A stretch of 64,000 nucleotides of DNA from Pseudarthrobacter sp. ATCC 49987 (GTDB lineage: Bacteria; Actinomycetota; Actinomycetes; Actinomycetales; Micrococcaceae): positions 3,410,001-3,474,000 of the forward strand of contig NZ_JAABNS010000001.1 in the NCBI RefSeq assembly GCF_009928425.1. Direction: 5' to 3'. Shown piece by piece: positions 50,547 through 57,870 of this stretch. Under the pieces are notes generated by a model. It was not told where the DNA came from, searched no databases, and saw only the letters and a list, made by a program, of their open reading frames with translations. The position numbers were made by a program, and so were the translations under genes. How positions within the stretch are numbered: the stretch's first letter is position 1; each line of letters opens with the position of its first letter.

Positions 50547-51464
50547 ATGAACGCGAACCCTGATGACCTGCTCGTGCTCCTGGCAGTTTCCCGCTCCGCG
50601 AAGTTCACGACGGCGGCGCAGGCCCTGGGGCTGAACCACACCACGGTGTCGCGCCGGATTGCGGCGCTGGAGAAGGCGCTGGGCGGCCGGGTGCTCTCGC
50701 GCGCCTCGGGCGGCTGGGAGCTGACGGAACTGGGCGCGGAAGCTGTGCAGGTGGCTGAGCGGGTGGAGGCTGCGATCCGGACCCTCGAACAGCCCGGCCG
50801 TGTACCGGACCCGATCACCGGCGTCGTCCGGATGACCGCGACGGACGGCTTCAGCGCCTACATCGCGGCCCCCGCCGTGGCGAGGCTCCGCCGGGACCAT
50901 CCGGGCCTCAGCGTGGAGATCATCACCGTGACCCGGCGGGCGCTCCAGCAGCGGTCCGGGCTGGACATCGAAGTGGTGGTGGGCGAACCGCAGGTGCATC
51001 GGGCCGCGGCGGCCCGGCTCGGCGAGTACATGCTCGGTATGTACGCCTCCCGCGGCTACCTCGCCGAGTACGGCACCCCGACGACGATCGAGGAGCTGAC
51101 GACGCATTCGCTCGTGTACTTCGTGGATTCCATGCTTCAGGTGGACGATCTGGATGCCCCGCGCCGCTTTGTGCCGACCATGCGCGACGGCCTGAGCTCC
51201 ACCAACGTCTTCGTCCATGTGGAGGCGACCCGCGCCGGTGCCGGGATCGGGTTCCTGCCGTGTTTCGCGGCGGACCTGCATCCGGACCTCGTCCGGCTGC
51301 TGCCGGAGGATTTCGCCGAACTCCTGCCGTACTGGATGGTGCTGCGGCCGGACTCCATGCGCCGGCCCGCCGTCGCTGCGGTGGTGCAGGCGCTGCGCGA
51401 ACAGACGAAGGCGCACCGCGAGGCGCTCATGGGGCGGGGCGGACCTGCATCGACTGCTCCGTAA
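50547..51464 (+). CDS. LysR-family transcriptional regulator
   Basis: A 305-residue LysR protein, started at the ATG before NANPDDLLVLLAV (other in-frame starts lie 18 and 63 bp upstream). HTH: KFTTAAQALGLNHTTVSRRI (about 18-37). The effector-binding domain follows. Divergent from the 3-hydroxybutyrate dehydrogenase gene and probably its regulator. The last codons, Ser-Thr-Ala-Pro-stop, lie inside palindromic repeat copy C. Confidence 0.9.
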   Translation: MNANPDDLLVLLAVSRSAKFTTAAQALGLNHTTVSRRIAALEKALGGRVLSRASGGWELTELGAEAVQVAERVEAAIRTLEQPGRVPDPITGVVRMTATDGFSAYIAAPAVARLRRDHPGLSVEIITVTRRALQQRSGLDIEVVVGEPQVHRAAAARLGEYMLGMYASRGYLAEYGTPTTIEELTTHSLVYFVDSMLQVDDLDAPRRFVPTMRDGLSSTNVFVHVEATRAGAGIGFLPCFAADLHPDLVRLLPEDFAELLPYWMVLRPDSMRRPAVAAVVQALREQTKAHREALMGRGGPASTAP

Positions 51465-51507
51465 GTGCCGTTTTGGGGCCGCTAAAGGGCCGTTACGGAG
51501 CAGTCGA
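51449..51507. repeat. Palindromic repeat, copy C, between convergent genes
   Basis: TCGACTGCTCCGTAA (51450-51464) and its exact complement TTACGGAGCAGTCGA (51493-51507) flank a GTGCCGTTTTGGGGCC core. Each arm supplies the final codons TCG-ACT-GCT-CCG-TAA (Ser-Thr-Ala-Pro-stop) of one of the two convergent genes, the LysR gene and the spermidine-synthase-like gene. Confidence 0.9.
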
Positions 51508-52410
51508 CGGCGGATCGACGGCTTCCGGGTCGTGGCGGACCGGCGCGCCGGCGGCAAAGGCCCGGACCTTGGCGTCGTTCCAGATGTGTGCCGGCACCGC
51601 GCCGCCCAGCAGCCGCCGTGCCAGTCCGGGGTCGTTGTCGAACGGGACGTCGCTGCCGGCCATGATCATGTTCCCGTAGCGCCTGCCCTTGAGCATGGCA
51701 GGGTCGGCGATGATCACGGTGTGCTTGAAGGTGTCCGCAATGGTCGCGGCGTCCTCGCGGGCATTCCTGAGGTCCGGGGCGTCGCCGGAGTTCACCACGT
51801 AAATCCCGCCGGGGGCCAGGACGCGCTGGGCGTGCTCGTTGAACTCGCGTGTGGTGAGCGGACGCGGCGTCAGCGAGCCGGCAAAAACATCGCGGATGAC
51901 CAGGTCCCGGGTCTGCGGCGTCAGGCTTTCGGTGACTTCGCGGGCCTCCCCGACGCGCAGGCGCATCAGTGGCGCCTTGGGCAGGTCGAACCAGCCACGG
52001 ACGTATTCGGCCAGCTTGCCGTCGAGTTCCACCACCACCTGGCGGGCGTCCGGGTAGGCGGCGTGGAAGTAGCGCGCCAGTGAGCATGCCCCGCCGCCCA
52101 GGTGCAGGGCGCGCAGCTTCGGCCGGGACTCCCGCGGCCAGCGCGATTCCACCAGGGCCGCGATCCACCGCATGTACTCGAAATCGAGGAACAACGGATC
52201 CGCCAGGTCGATGTGCGAACTCATCACGCCATTGATCCGCAGCAGCCAGCCATTGGAGTTGTCCTGGTCGGCGATCAGCTCGCAGTCACCGGTGTCGATG
52301 TAATAGACACCCTCCAGCGGCCCCTCGGGGCGGCTGCCCTTCGGCAGCTCCACGACTCCCGCCGTCTTTTCGGTGTTGCTCCGGCCGGCAGCCCTGCCCC
52401 GCTTCGCCAT
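51493..52410 (-). CDS. Spermidine synthase-like (polyamine aminopropyltransferase fold) protein
   Basis: A 305-residue methyltransferase-fold protein. The motif LRALHLGGGACSLARYFHAA (about 97-116) replaces the usual GGGDG loop of spermidine synthases with GGGAC, and VVVELDGKLAEYVRGW and VRDVFAG-like (here IRDVFAGSL) follow. The N-terminal 35 residues are basic and polar. The start at 52410 is chosen because it precedes MAKRGRA; an upstream frame is not needed. The spermidine-specific acidic ligand is missing, so it may be an orphan related protein rather than a polyamine enzyme. Confidence 0.75.
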   Translation of the reverse strand: MAKRGRAAGRSNTEKTAGVVELPKGSRPEGPLEGVYYIDTGDCELIADQDNSNGWLLRINGVMSSHIDLADPLFLDFEYMRWIAALVESRWPRESRPKLRALHLGGGACSLARYFHAAYPDARQVVVELDGKLAEYVRGWFDLPKAPLMRLRVGEAREVTESLTPQTRDLVIRDVFAGSLTPRPLTTREFNEHAQRVLAPGGIYVVNSGDAPDLRNAREDAATIADTFKHTVIIADPAMLKGRRYGNMIMAGSDVPFDNDPGLARRLLGGAVPAHIWNDAKVRAFAAGAPVRHDPEAVDPPSTAP

Positions 52411-52532
52411 CAGCCACCCACCGTTTTGCTCATGTTTCAAGCCTAGTTCACCGGCCGGCACGGGCTTCACCGCGGATGGGCCGGGGATGGGTGGGCCGGC
52501 GCGCTGCCCGCCGAAAAATAAAACAAAGGGTA

Positions 52533-52562
52533 CTTACTATATTTAGTAATCTTGCTTACTAT
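52533..52562. promoter_or_regulatory. AT-rich promoter with direct and inverted repeats
   Basis: CTTACTAT occurs at 52533 and 52555, 22 bp apart (two helical turns). The first overlaps a 6+6-bp inverted repeat TTACTA/TAGTAA (52534-52549). This is the most AT-rich stretch of the window and lies 59 bp before the envelope-stress operon, so it is probably an activator or repressor site next to a promoter. No regulator is assigned. Confidence 0.6.
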
Positions 52563-52620
52563 TAAGCCTCCAGTTATTGCTGGTTCGTGATCAGCAGCCG
52601 ATCTTGAAAAGAGAGCGAAG

Positions 52621-53487
52621 ATGACAGAGAACCAATGGCCCCAGGACGGTAGCTACCGCACCCCTACCGCCACCCAGCAGCCTCCCCTCCGGCCGGAAAC
52701 CACTTTCCCGCCGGCGGCAAGCGGCACGACGTCGTCGACCGTCACCCCCGGCGACGGCGGAGCGTCAAAGACCGATGCTGCCAAGGGCGAGGCAGCCGAT
52801 GTGAAGCGCCAGGCCGCGGATTCAGCCCAGACCGTGGCTGAGACGGCTAAGACAGAAGCCGCCAACGTCGCGGCCGAAGTGAAGACGAACGCCCGGGACC
52901 TCGTGAACCAGGCTAAGTCGGACCTGACGGACCAGGCCGGCACGCAGCAGCAGAAGGTCGCCGAAGGCCTGCGCTCCATCTCCACCGAGTTGCACACCAT
53001 GGCCGCCGCCTCCGATCAGCCCGGGGTCGCCACCGACCTCGTGCGCCAGGCTGCCGAGCGGTCGTCCGCCGTCGCCGGATGGCTCGATGGCCGCGATCCG
53101 GGTTCCCTGCTGACCGAGGTGAAGACCTTTGCCCGCCAGCGTCCGGGCACCTTCCTTCTCCTCGCAGCCGGAGCCGGCGTGCTGGCAGGCCGGCTGAGCC
53201 GCAGCCTCAGCGCCGGGGCACCGGAGCCGGCTGCCACCGCCGCTGCCTCAACGCCGGGCACGAGGGTCGCTGACACCGGCATGGCCGTTCCGCCGCCGCC
53301 CGTGCAGATGCCGGCGCCGGAAACCACGACGGCGGGCTTCGCGGACACCTACCCGCCCAATCCCCTCGGGACTGATCCGCTGGGTGACGGCAACCGCCAG
53401 GACCCCTGGGCCTCCGAGCCGGTCATGACTGACCCGCTCCGGCAGGATCCGCTCCGCGATGATCCCTTTGACGGTGGCCGTCGATGA
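52621..53487 (+). CDS. YtxH/apolipoprotein-like helical protein of an envelope-stress operon
   Basis: A 288-residue protein. N-terminus Pro/Thr-rich (1-60), then amphipathic helices with repeated Ala/Lys/Thr (AKTEAANVAAEVKTNARDLV), a hydrophobic segment (GTFLLLAAGAGVLAGRLS, about 173-190) and a Pro/Asp-rich tail with repeated DPL (GTDPLGDGN, MTDPLRQDPLRDDPF). The first gene of an apparent operon; it overlaps the holin-X gene by 4 bp. Unknown function; likely membrane-associated. Confidence 0.7.
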   Translation: MTENQWPQDGSYRTPTATQQPPLRPETTFPPAASGTTSSTVTPGDGGASKTDAAKGEAADVKRQAADSAQTVAETAKTEAANVAAEVKTNARDLVNQAKSDLTDQAGTQQQKVAEGLRSISTELHTMAAASDQPGVATDLVRQAAERSSAVAGWLDGRDPGSLLTEVKTFARQRPGTFLLLAAGAGVLAGRLSRSLSAGAPEPAATAAASTPGTRVADTGMAVPPPPVQMPAPETTTAGFADTYPPNPLGTDPLGDGNRQDPWASEPVMTDPLRQDPLRDDPFDGGRR

Positions 53488-53897
53488 CCAGCGAAATGCC
53501 CCAGACCGCCGCGCACGCCAAGGCTGAAACGTCGTCCCTGGGCGAGCTCCTGGGCGAGGTAACGCGGGACATGTCCACCCTGATGCGGCAGGAAGTCGAG
53601 CTGGCCAAGGTCGAACTGAAGCAGTCCGCGACCCGCGCAGGCAAGGGCAGCGGAATGCTGGCCGGGGCCGGCGTCGCCGGCCACTTCGTCCTGCTGTTCC
53701 TGTCCCTGGCGCTCTGGTGGGCGCTCGGAAACGTCATGGGCCTGGGCTGGTCCGGCATCGTCGTCGCCATCATCTGGGGAATCGTCGCCGCCATCCTGGC
53801 AGCCAAGGGCCGCAAGGAACTGAACGCGATCAGGGGCCTGCCCCAGACCGCCGCGACGCTGCAGGAAATCCCGCCCACGCTCAAACCCACCACCTAG
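53484..53897 (+). CDS. Actinobacterial holin-X family membrane protein
   Basis: A 137-residue protein with a conserved N-terminal helix (LGELLGEVTRDMSTLMRQEV, about 14-33, then ELAKVELK) and two membrane spans (about 55-75 and 82-102). This is the pattern of the actinobacterial holin-X/phage-holin family, small membrane proteins without proven holin activity here. Overlaps the gene before it by 4 bp (ATGA) and precedes the DUF3618 gene by 18 bp. Confidence 0.88.
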   Translation: MTSEMPQTAAHAKAETSSLGELLGEVTRDMSTLMRQEVELAKVELKQSATRAGKGSGMLAGAGVAGHFVLLFLSLALWWALGNVMGLGWSGIVVAIIWGIVAAILAAKGRKELNAIRGLPQTAATLQEIPPTLKPTT

Positions 53898-53915
53898 ATC
53901 CAGCGAGGAAACACG

Positions 53916-54536
53916 ATGAGCGAAAACCCGGATGTCATCCGAGCAGATATTGAAGCAACCCGCGCGCGGCTGGGCACCAACGTCGACGCCGTAGCGGACA
54001 AGGTCACCCCGTCGCACGTCGTCCAGCGGCAGGCTGACAAAGTCAAAGAAACAGTCAAAGAAAACGTCAAAGACGCCGTTTTTGGAGTGAAGGAGAAAGT
54101 CATGGGAACTGCCGACCACGCCGCCGGCAATGTTCACTCCGCCGCCGGCACGGCTGGGGCGCACTTCAGCGACGCCGGGGCAGCCATCGGCGACGCCCCC
54201 ACGCAGGTCAAGACGAAGACCCGGGGCAACCCCCTGGCGGCCGGTCTGATTGCCTTCGGGGCTGGCCTGTTGGTTTCCTCCCTGATCCCGGCGAGCCAGA
54301 AGGAACGCGAAACCGCGGATGCGCTGAAGACCGCGGCCGAACCGCTCACCTCGGAGCTCACCGAGGCCGCCAAGCACGTGGCCGAGGGTCTCAAGGAGCC
54401 CGCCCAGGCCGCGATGGAAAACGTCAAGGCCACTGCCACGGACGCCACCGAGCACATCAAGGCCGAGGGCCAGGGCGCAGTGTCGGATGTCAAGGACCGG
54501 ACCGTCGAGGCCAGGGACAACGTCCAGCAGGCCTGA
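53916..54536 (+). CDS. DUF3618-domain protein
   Basis: A 206-residue protein. The DUF3618 motif is at the N-terminus: PDVIRADIEATRARLGTNVD (about 5-24), then VADKVTP. A hydrophobic segment (ALIAF-like, GLIAFGAGLLVSSLIP near 112-127) precedes a long Lys/Ala/Glu helical tail (AAKHVAEGLKEPAQAAMENV) resembling YtxH/LEA-like helices. Typical of actinobacterial envelope-stress clusters with the holin-X gene. GAGGAAACACG precedes the ATG. Confidence 0.88.
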   Translation: MSENPDVIRADIEATRARLGTNVDAVADKVTPSHVVQRQADKVKETVKENVKDAVFGVKEKVMGTADHAAGNVHSAAGTAGAHFSDAGAAIGDAPTQVKTKTRGNPLAAGLIAFGAGLLVSSLIPASQKERETADALKTAAEPLTSELTEAAKHVAEGLKEPAQAAMENVKATATDATEHIKAEGQGAVSDVKDRTVEARDNVQQA

Positions 54537-54620
54537 CCCCGTTCGAAACCGGCCGGCCGTCCGGCGCCCACGCGCCGGACGGCCGGCTGACGCACTTAGA
54601 ACCCCCAAAGGAAGATTCCC

Positions 54621-55784
54621 ATGGCCAAGACCCCCGCCACGGCAGATACCGCGGCCGACGCCGAAACCCGGGAGAGCAGCACCGCCAAGGCCCGCACGGC
54701 GCCCGCTCCGGACGACTCGCGCAAACCGGACAGCCCCACCGATGTCACCAGGCCTTCGTGGAAGTACATAGCGAAGAAGACGCTGCGGGAATTCACCAAG
54801 GACCAGTGCCCCGACCTCGCCGCGGCCCTGACCTACTACTCGGTTCTCTCCATCTTCCCGGCGCTGCTGGCCCTCGTGTCCCTTCTGGGGATCTTCGGGC
54901 AGCCCGGCAAGACCACGTCGGCGCTCCTGGACATCGTCCAGGGTTTCGCACCCGCCGAAACCGTGGAAGCCATCCGCCAGCCGGTCGAGCAGCTCAGCAA
55001 CTCCAGCACTGCCGGATTTACCCTGGTGCTGGGCATCCTCACCGCGCTCTGGTCCGCCTCCGGCTATGTGGGGGCGTTCGGTCGGGCCATGAACCGGATT
55101 TACGAAATCGACGAAGGCCGTCCGTTCATCAAGCTTCGGGGCACCATGCTCGGCGTCACCATCGCCACCGTGCTGATCGTGGTGCTGCTGGCTGCCATGC
55201 TGGTCCTGAGCGGCCCGGTGGCGGAGTCCGTCGGGAACGCGATTGGCTTGGGCGGGGCCTTCCTCGCCGTCTGGAACATTGCCAAGTGGCCCGTCATCCT
55301 GCTGCTCGTGGTTCTTGCGATCGCCATCCTTTACTACGCCACTCCCAATGTGAAACAGCCCAAGTTCCGCTGGATGAGCCTGGGGTCGCTCATTGCCCTG
55401 GTGGTCTTCCTGCTGGCCTCCCTTGCCTTTGGGTTCTACGTCGCCAACTTCAGCAGTTACAACGAGACTTATGGCGCGATCGGAGGCGTCATCATTTCGC
55501 TGCTCTGGCTCTGGATCCTCAACATGTCGCTGCTGTTCGGGGCCGAATTCGACGCCGAGACCGAACGCGGCCGCCAGCTCCAGGCCGGCATCGAAGCCGA
55601 GGAAACCATCCAGCTGCCGCCCAGGGATACCAAGCAGAGCGACAAGCTGCAGGCACGGGAAGAGGAAGACATCAAGCGCGGCCGCGAGCTGCGGGAACAG
55701 CACAGCGTGCCGGACGCAGAGGCCGCCCCGGAGTACAGGGCGGGCGCAGCGGATCAGCAGAACCCGCGGGACCAAAGCCCCTAG
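54621..55784 (+). CDS. YihY/virulence factor BrkB-family membrane protein
   Basis: A 387-residue membrane protein with six spans after a 50-residue polar N-terminus. Family features: DLAAALTYYSVLSIFPALLA (about 71-90), then GRAMNRIYEIDEGRPFIKLR and LLWLWILNMSLLFGAEFDAE. Once thought to be RNase BN, the family is now of unknown function, probably transport or envelope related. A charged C-terminal tail (TKQSDKLQAREEEDIKRG) follows. It is the last large gene of the operon starting at 52621. Confidence 0.9.
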   Translation: MAKTPATADTAADAETRESSTAKARTAPAPDDSRKPDSPTDVTRPSWKYIAKKTLREFTKDQCPDLAAALTYYSVLSIFPALLALVSLLGIFGQPGKTTSALLDIVQGFAPAETVEAIRQPVEQLSNSSTAGFTLVLGILTALWSASGYVGAFGRAMNRIYEIDEGRPFIKLRGTMLGVTIATVLIVVLLAAMLVLSGPVAESVGNAIGLGGAFLAVWNIAKWPVILLLVVLAIAILYYATPNVKQPKFRWMSLGSLIALVVFLLASLAFGFYVANFSSYNETYGAIGGVIISLLWLWILNMSLLFGAEFDAETERGRQLQAGIEAEETIQLPPRDTKQSDKLQAREEEDIKRGRELREQHSVPDAEAAPEYRAGAADQQNPRDQSP

Positions 55785-55856
55785 CCCTTCTCCGCCCGTT
55801 GAGTTCTACTGGGCAAAGTACCGCCCGGAGGCGGACTCGGCTGACCGGGAGGACGC

Positions 55857-56777
55857 ATGACAGCACCCGCCGCAGGACACGTACGCACCACCGTGGCGGT
55901 GGGCTACGACGGGTCCGAGGCAGCGCAGGAGGCCGTCCGGTGGGCCGCGGAGTACGCGGCCGCCGGACACTACCGGCTCCGCGTGGTCCACGCGTGGGTG
56001 TGGCCCATGTTCACCAAGAAGCTCGGGCCGGTCAAGGGCGTTGAGGGCAGCGGCCTGCGGCACTCCGCCGAGGCCATCCTTGCGGAGGGCGTCGACCTCG
56101 CCCGTACTGCCCTCGCCGCCGCCGGAACCCCCGCCGCCGAACTTGCCGAACCCGCGCCGGCACCCGGTCCCGGTCCCGGTCCCGCCGTCGAGGGTGTTAT
56201 GGAAACAGGGCTCCCGGCCGCGGTGCTGCGCGATGCGGCCCGTGATGCGCGCCTCCTCGTGGTCAGCAGCCGGGGAATCGGCGGCGTGCTGGGGCAGCTT
56301 GCCGGATCGGTCTGCCTCGACCTGGCCGGCTCCTCCCCCTGCCCCTTGATGGTGGTCCGCCAGCTGCGCAGCCCGGGCCAGGCCGCGGCGCCAGTGGTGG
56401 TCGGCGTCGACGGGACGTCCCGGAGCTCCGCGGCGCTGGCCGGCGCCGCACGGCTGGCGGCCGTGCTTGGCACAAACCTGCAGATTGTCCACATCGACCA
56501 GACCCGCGGCGGGACCCGGGAAGGGCACGGCCGGCACGGCCCGCTGCACGGCCAGGAACTGCTGGACCATGCCCTGGCGGAGGCCCGGACCCTTGCCCCG
56601 GATCTGTCAGTCTCCGGCGTCCTGCGGGAAGGCCACTCGGCGTCCAAGGAACTGCTGGCGGCCGCCGCCGATGCCGAGGTACTGGTGATTGGAACCCACA
56701 ACCGCGAGGGCGGCCCAGGCAACACCGTCACGGCCGTCCTGAACAAAGCGCGCTGCAATGTCCTGATTACGCGCTGA
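55857..56777 (+). CDS. Universal stress protein, tandem
   Basis: A 306-residue protein with two Usp domains: VAVGYDGSEAAQEAVRWAAE (about 14-33) with SSRGIGGVLGQLAGSVCLDL in the first, and VVVGVDGTSRSSAALAGAAR (about 180-199) in the second. The second ATP loop is degenerate (GTHNREGGPGNTVTAVLNKA). A Pro/Gly linker (PAPAPGPGPGPAV) lies between. It follows the YihY gene by 72 bp and precedes the Zn-ADH, so a shared stress response is possible. Confidence 0.9.
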   Translation: MTAPAAGHVRTTVAVGYDGSEAAQEAVRWAAEYAAAGHYRLRVVHAWVWPMFTKKLGPVKGVEGSGLRHSAEAILAEGVDLARTALAAAGTPAAELAEPAPAPGPGPGPAVEGVMETGLPAAVLRDAARDARLLVVSSRGIGGVLGQLAGSVCLDLAGSSPCPLMVVRQLRSPGQAAAPVVVGVDGTSRSSAALAGAARLAAVLGTNLQIVHIDQTRGGTREGHGRHGPLHGQELLDHALAEARTLAPDLSVSGVLREGHSASKELLAAAADAEVLVIGTHNREGGPGNTVTAVLNKARCNVLITR

Positions 56778-56840
56778 CCCCGCTCCACCGGACCACCGCC
56801 TTCAGAGGGGAGCTGGAGGTTCTAGCAGAGGAGGACGCCC

Positions 56841-57848
56841 GTGCGAGCCTGGCGGGTAGGACAGCCCGGGCCGATGAGAAGCGGCCCCCTGGTGGCGGAC
56901 GAGTGCCCCGATCCCCGGCCGGGCCCGGGGGAGGTGCTGTTGCGGGTCCGCGTGTGCGGAGTCTGCCGCACGGACCTGCATCTGGCCGAGGGTGACCTTG
57001 CCCCGCGGCGCCCCGGTGTAATCCCGGGCCACGAGGTCGTCGGCGAAGTCATCACGTGCGGGGACCGCGCCACGCGGTTCTCCCCGGGCGACCGGGTCGG
57101 CGTCGCCTGGCTCGGGCGGACCTGCGGCTCCTGCCGCTTCTGCCTGCGTGGCGACGAGAACCTCTGTCTCTCCCCCGTATTCACCGGCTGGGACCGCGAC
57201 GGCGGCTACGCCGAACTCATCACGGTGGCCGAAAACTTCGCCTACCGGCTCCCGTCGGGCTTCTCGGACGAGGAGGCGGCACCCCTGCTGTGCGCGGGGA
57301 TCATCGGTTACCGGGCGCTCTGCCGTGCCGACCTGCCCATCGGCGGGCGGCTGGGAATCTACGGCTTCGGCGGCTCCGCGCATCTGGCGGCGCAGATTGC
57401 CCTCTTCCAGGGTGCACGCGTGTATGTGATGACACGGTCCGAGGAAGCCCGCGCCCTCGCCCTTGAGCTGGGGGCGACCTTTGCCGGCGGCGCCGAAGAT
57501 CAGCCGCCGGATCCGCTGGATTCGGCCATCCTCTTCGCTCCGGCCGGCAGCCTGGTCCCAGTGGCCCTGCGTGCCCTGGACCGCGGCGGCACCCTTGCCG
57601 TCGCGGGCATCCATCTGAGTGACATTCCGCCGCTGCACTACGCGACGGAGCTGTTCCAGGAACGCCAGCTGCGCAGTGTCACCGCCAATACCCGGGCCGA
57701 CGGCGAGGAGTTCTTCCGCATCGCCGCGGAAATCCCGCTGCGCCCCACCACGGTGTCCTATCCCTTCTCGGCCGCGGACCAGGCTTTGCTGGACCTGTCG
57801 GAGGACCGGGTTACGGGCGCGGCCGTGCTGCGGTTGGACTCCCCGTAG
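56841..57848 (+). CDS. Zinc-dependent alcohol dehydrogenase
   Basis: A 335-residue MDR alcohol dehydrogenase (AdhA-like), GTG start after AGAGGAGG. Catalytic zinc ligands: Cys in CRTDLH (about 39-44) and the GHEVVGEV His. Structural zinc: four Cys in [18 protein letters not shown] (about 94-111). NAD motif [17 protein letters not shown] (about 173-189). It oxidises a primary alcohol or reduces an aldehyde; the substrate is unknown. The convergent GH65 fusion gene ends 22 bp away. Confidence 0.93.
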   Translation: MRAWRVGQPGPMRSGPLVADECPDPRPGPGEVLLRVRVCGVCRTDLHLAEGDLAPRRPGVIPGHEVVGEVITCGDRATRFSPGDRVGVAWLGRTCGSCRFCLRGDENLCLSPVFTGWDRDGGYAELITVAENFAYRLPSGFSDEEAAPLLCAGIIGYRALCRADLPIGGRLGIYGFGGSAHLAAQIALFQGARVYVMTRSEEARALALELGATFAGGAEDQPPDPLDSAILFAPAGSLVPVALRALDRGGTLAVAGIHLSDIPPLHYATELFQERQLRSVTANTRADGEEFFRIAAEIPLRPTTVSYPFSAADQALLDLSEDRVTGAAVLRLDSP

Positions 57849-57870
57849 CGGGCAGTGACGGGCAGCCGGG

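Noticed and set aside
53484..53897. Phage lysis holin
   Set aside because: The holin-X family name is misleading. The gene is in an envelope-stress operon with DUF3618 and YihY and has no phage context.
53349..55775. 808-codon minus-strand frame opposite the envelope-stress operon
   Set aside because: It is antisense to three consistent genes with ribosome sites and overlaps; no motif is visible.
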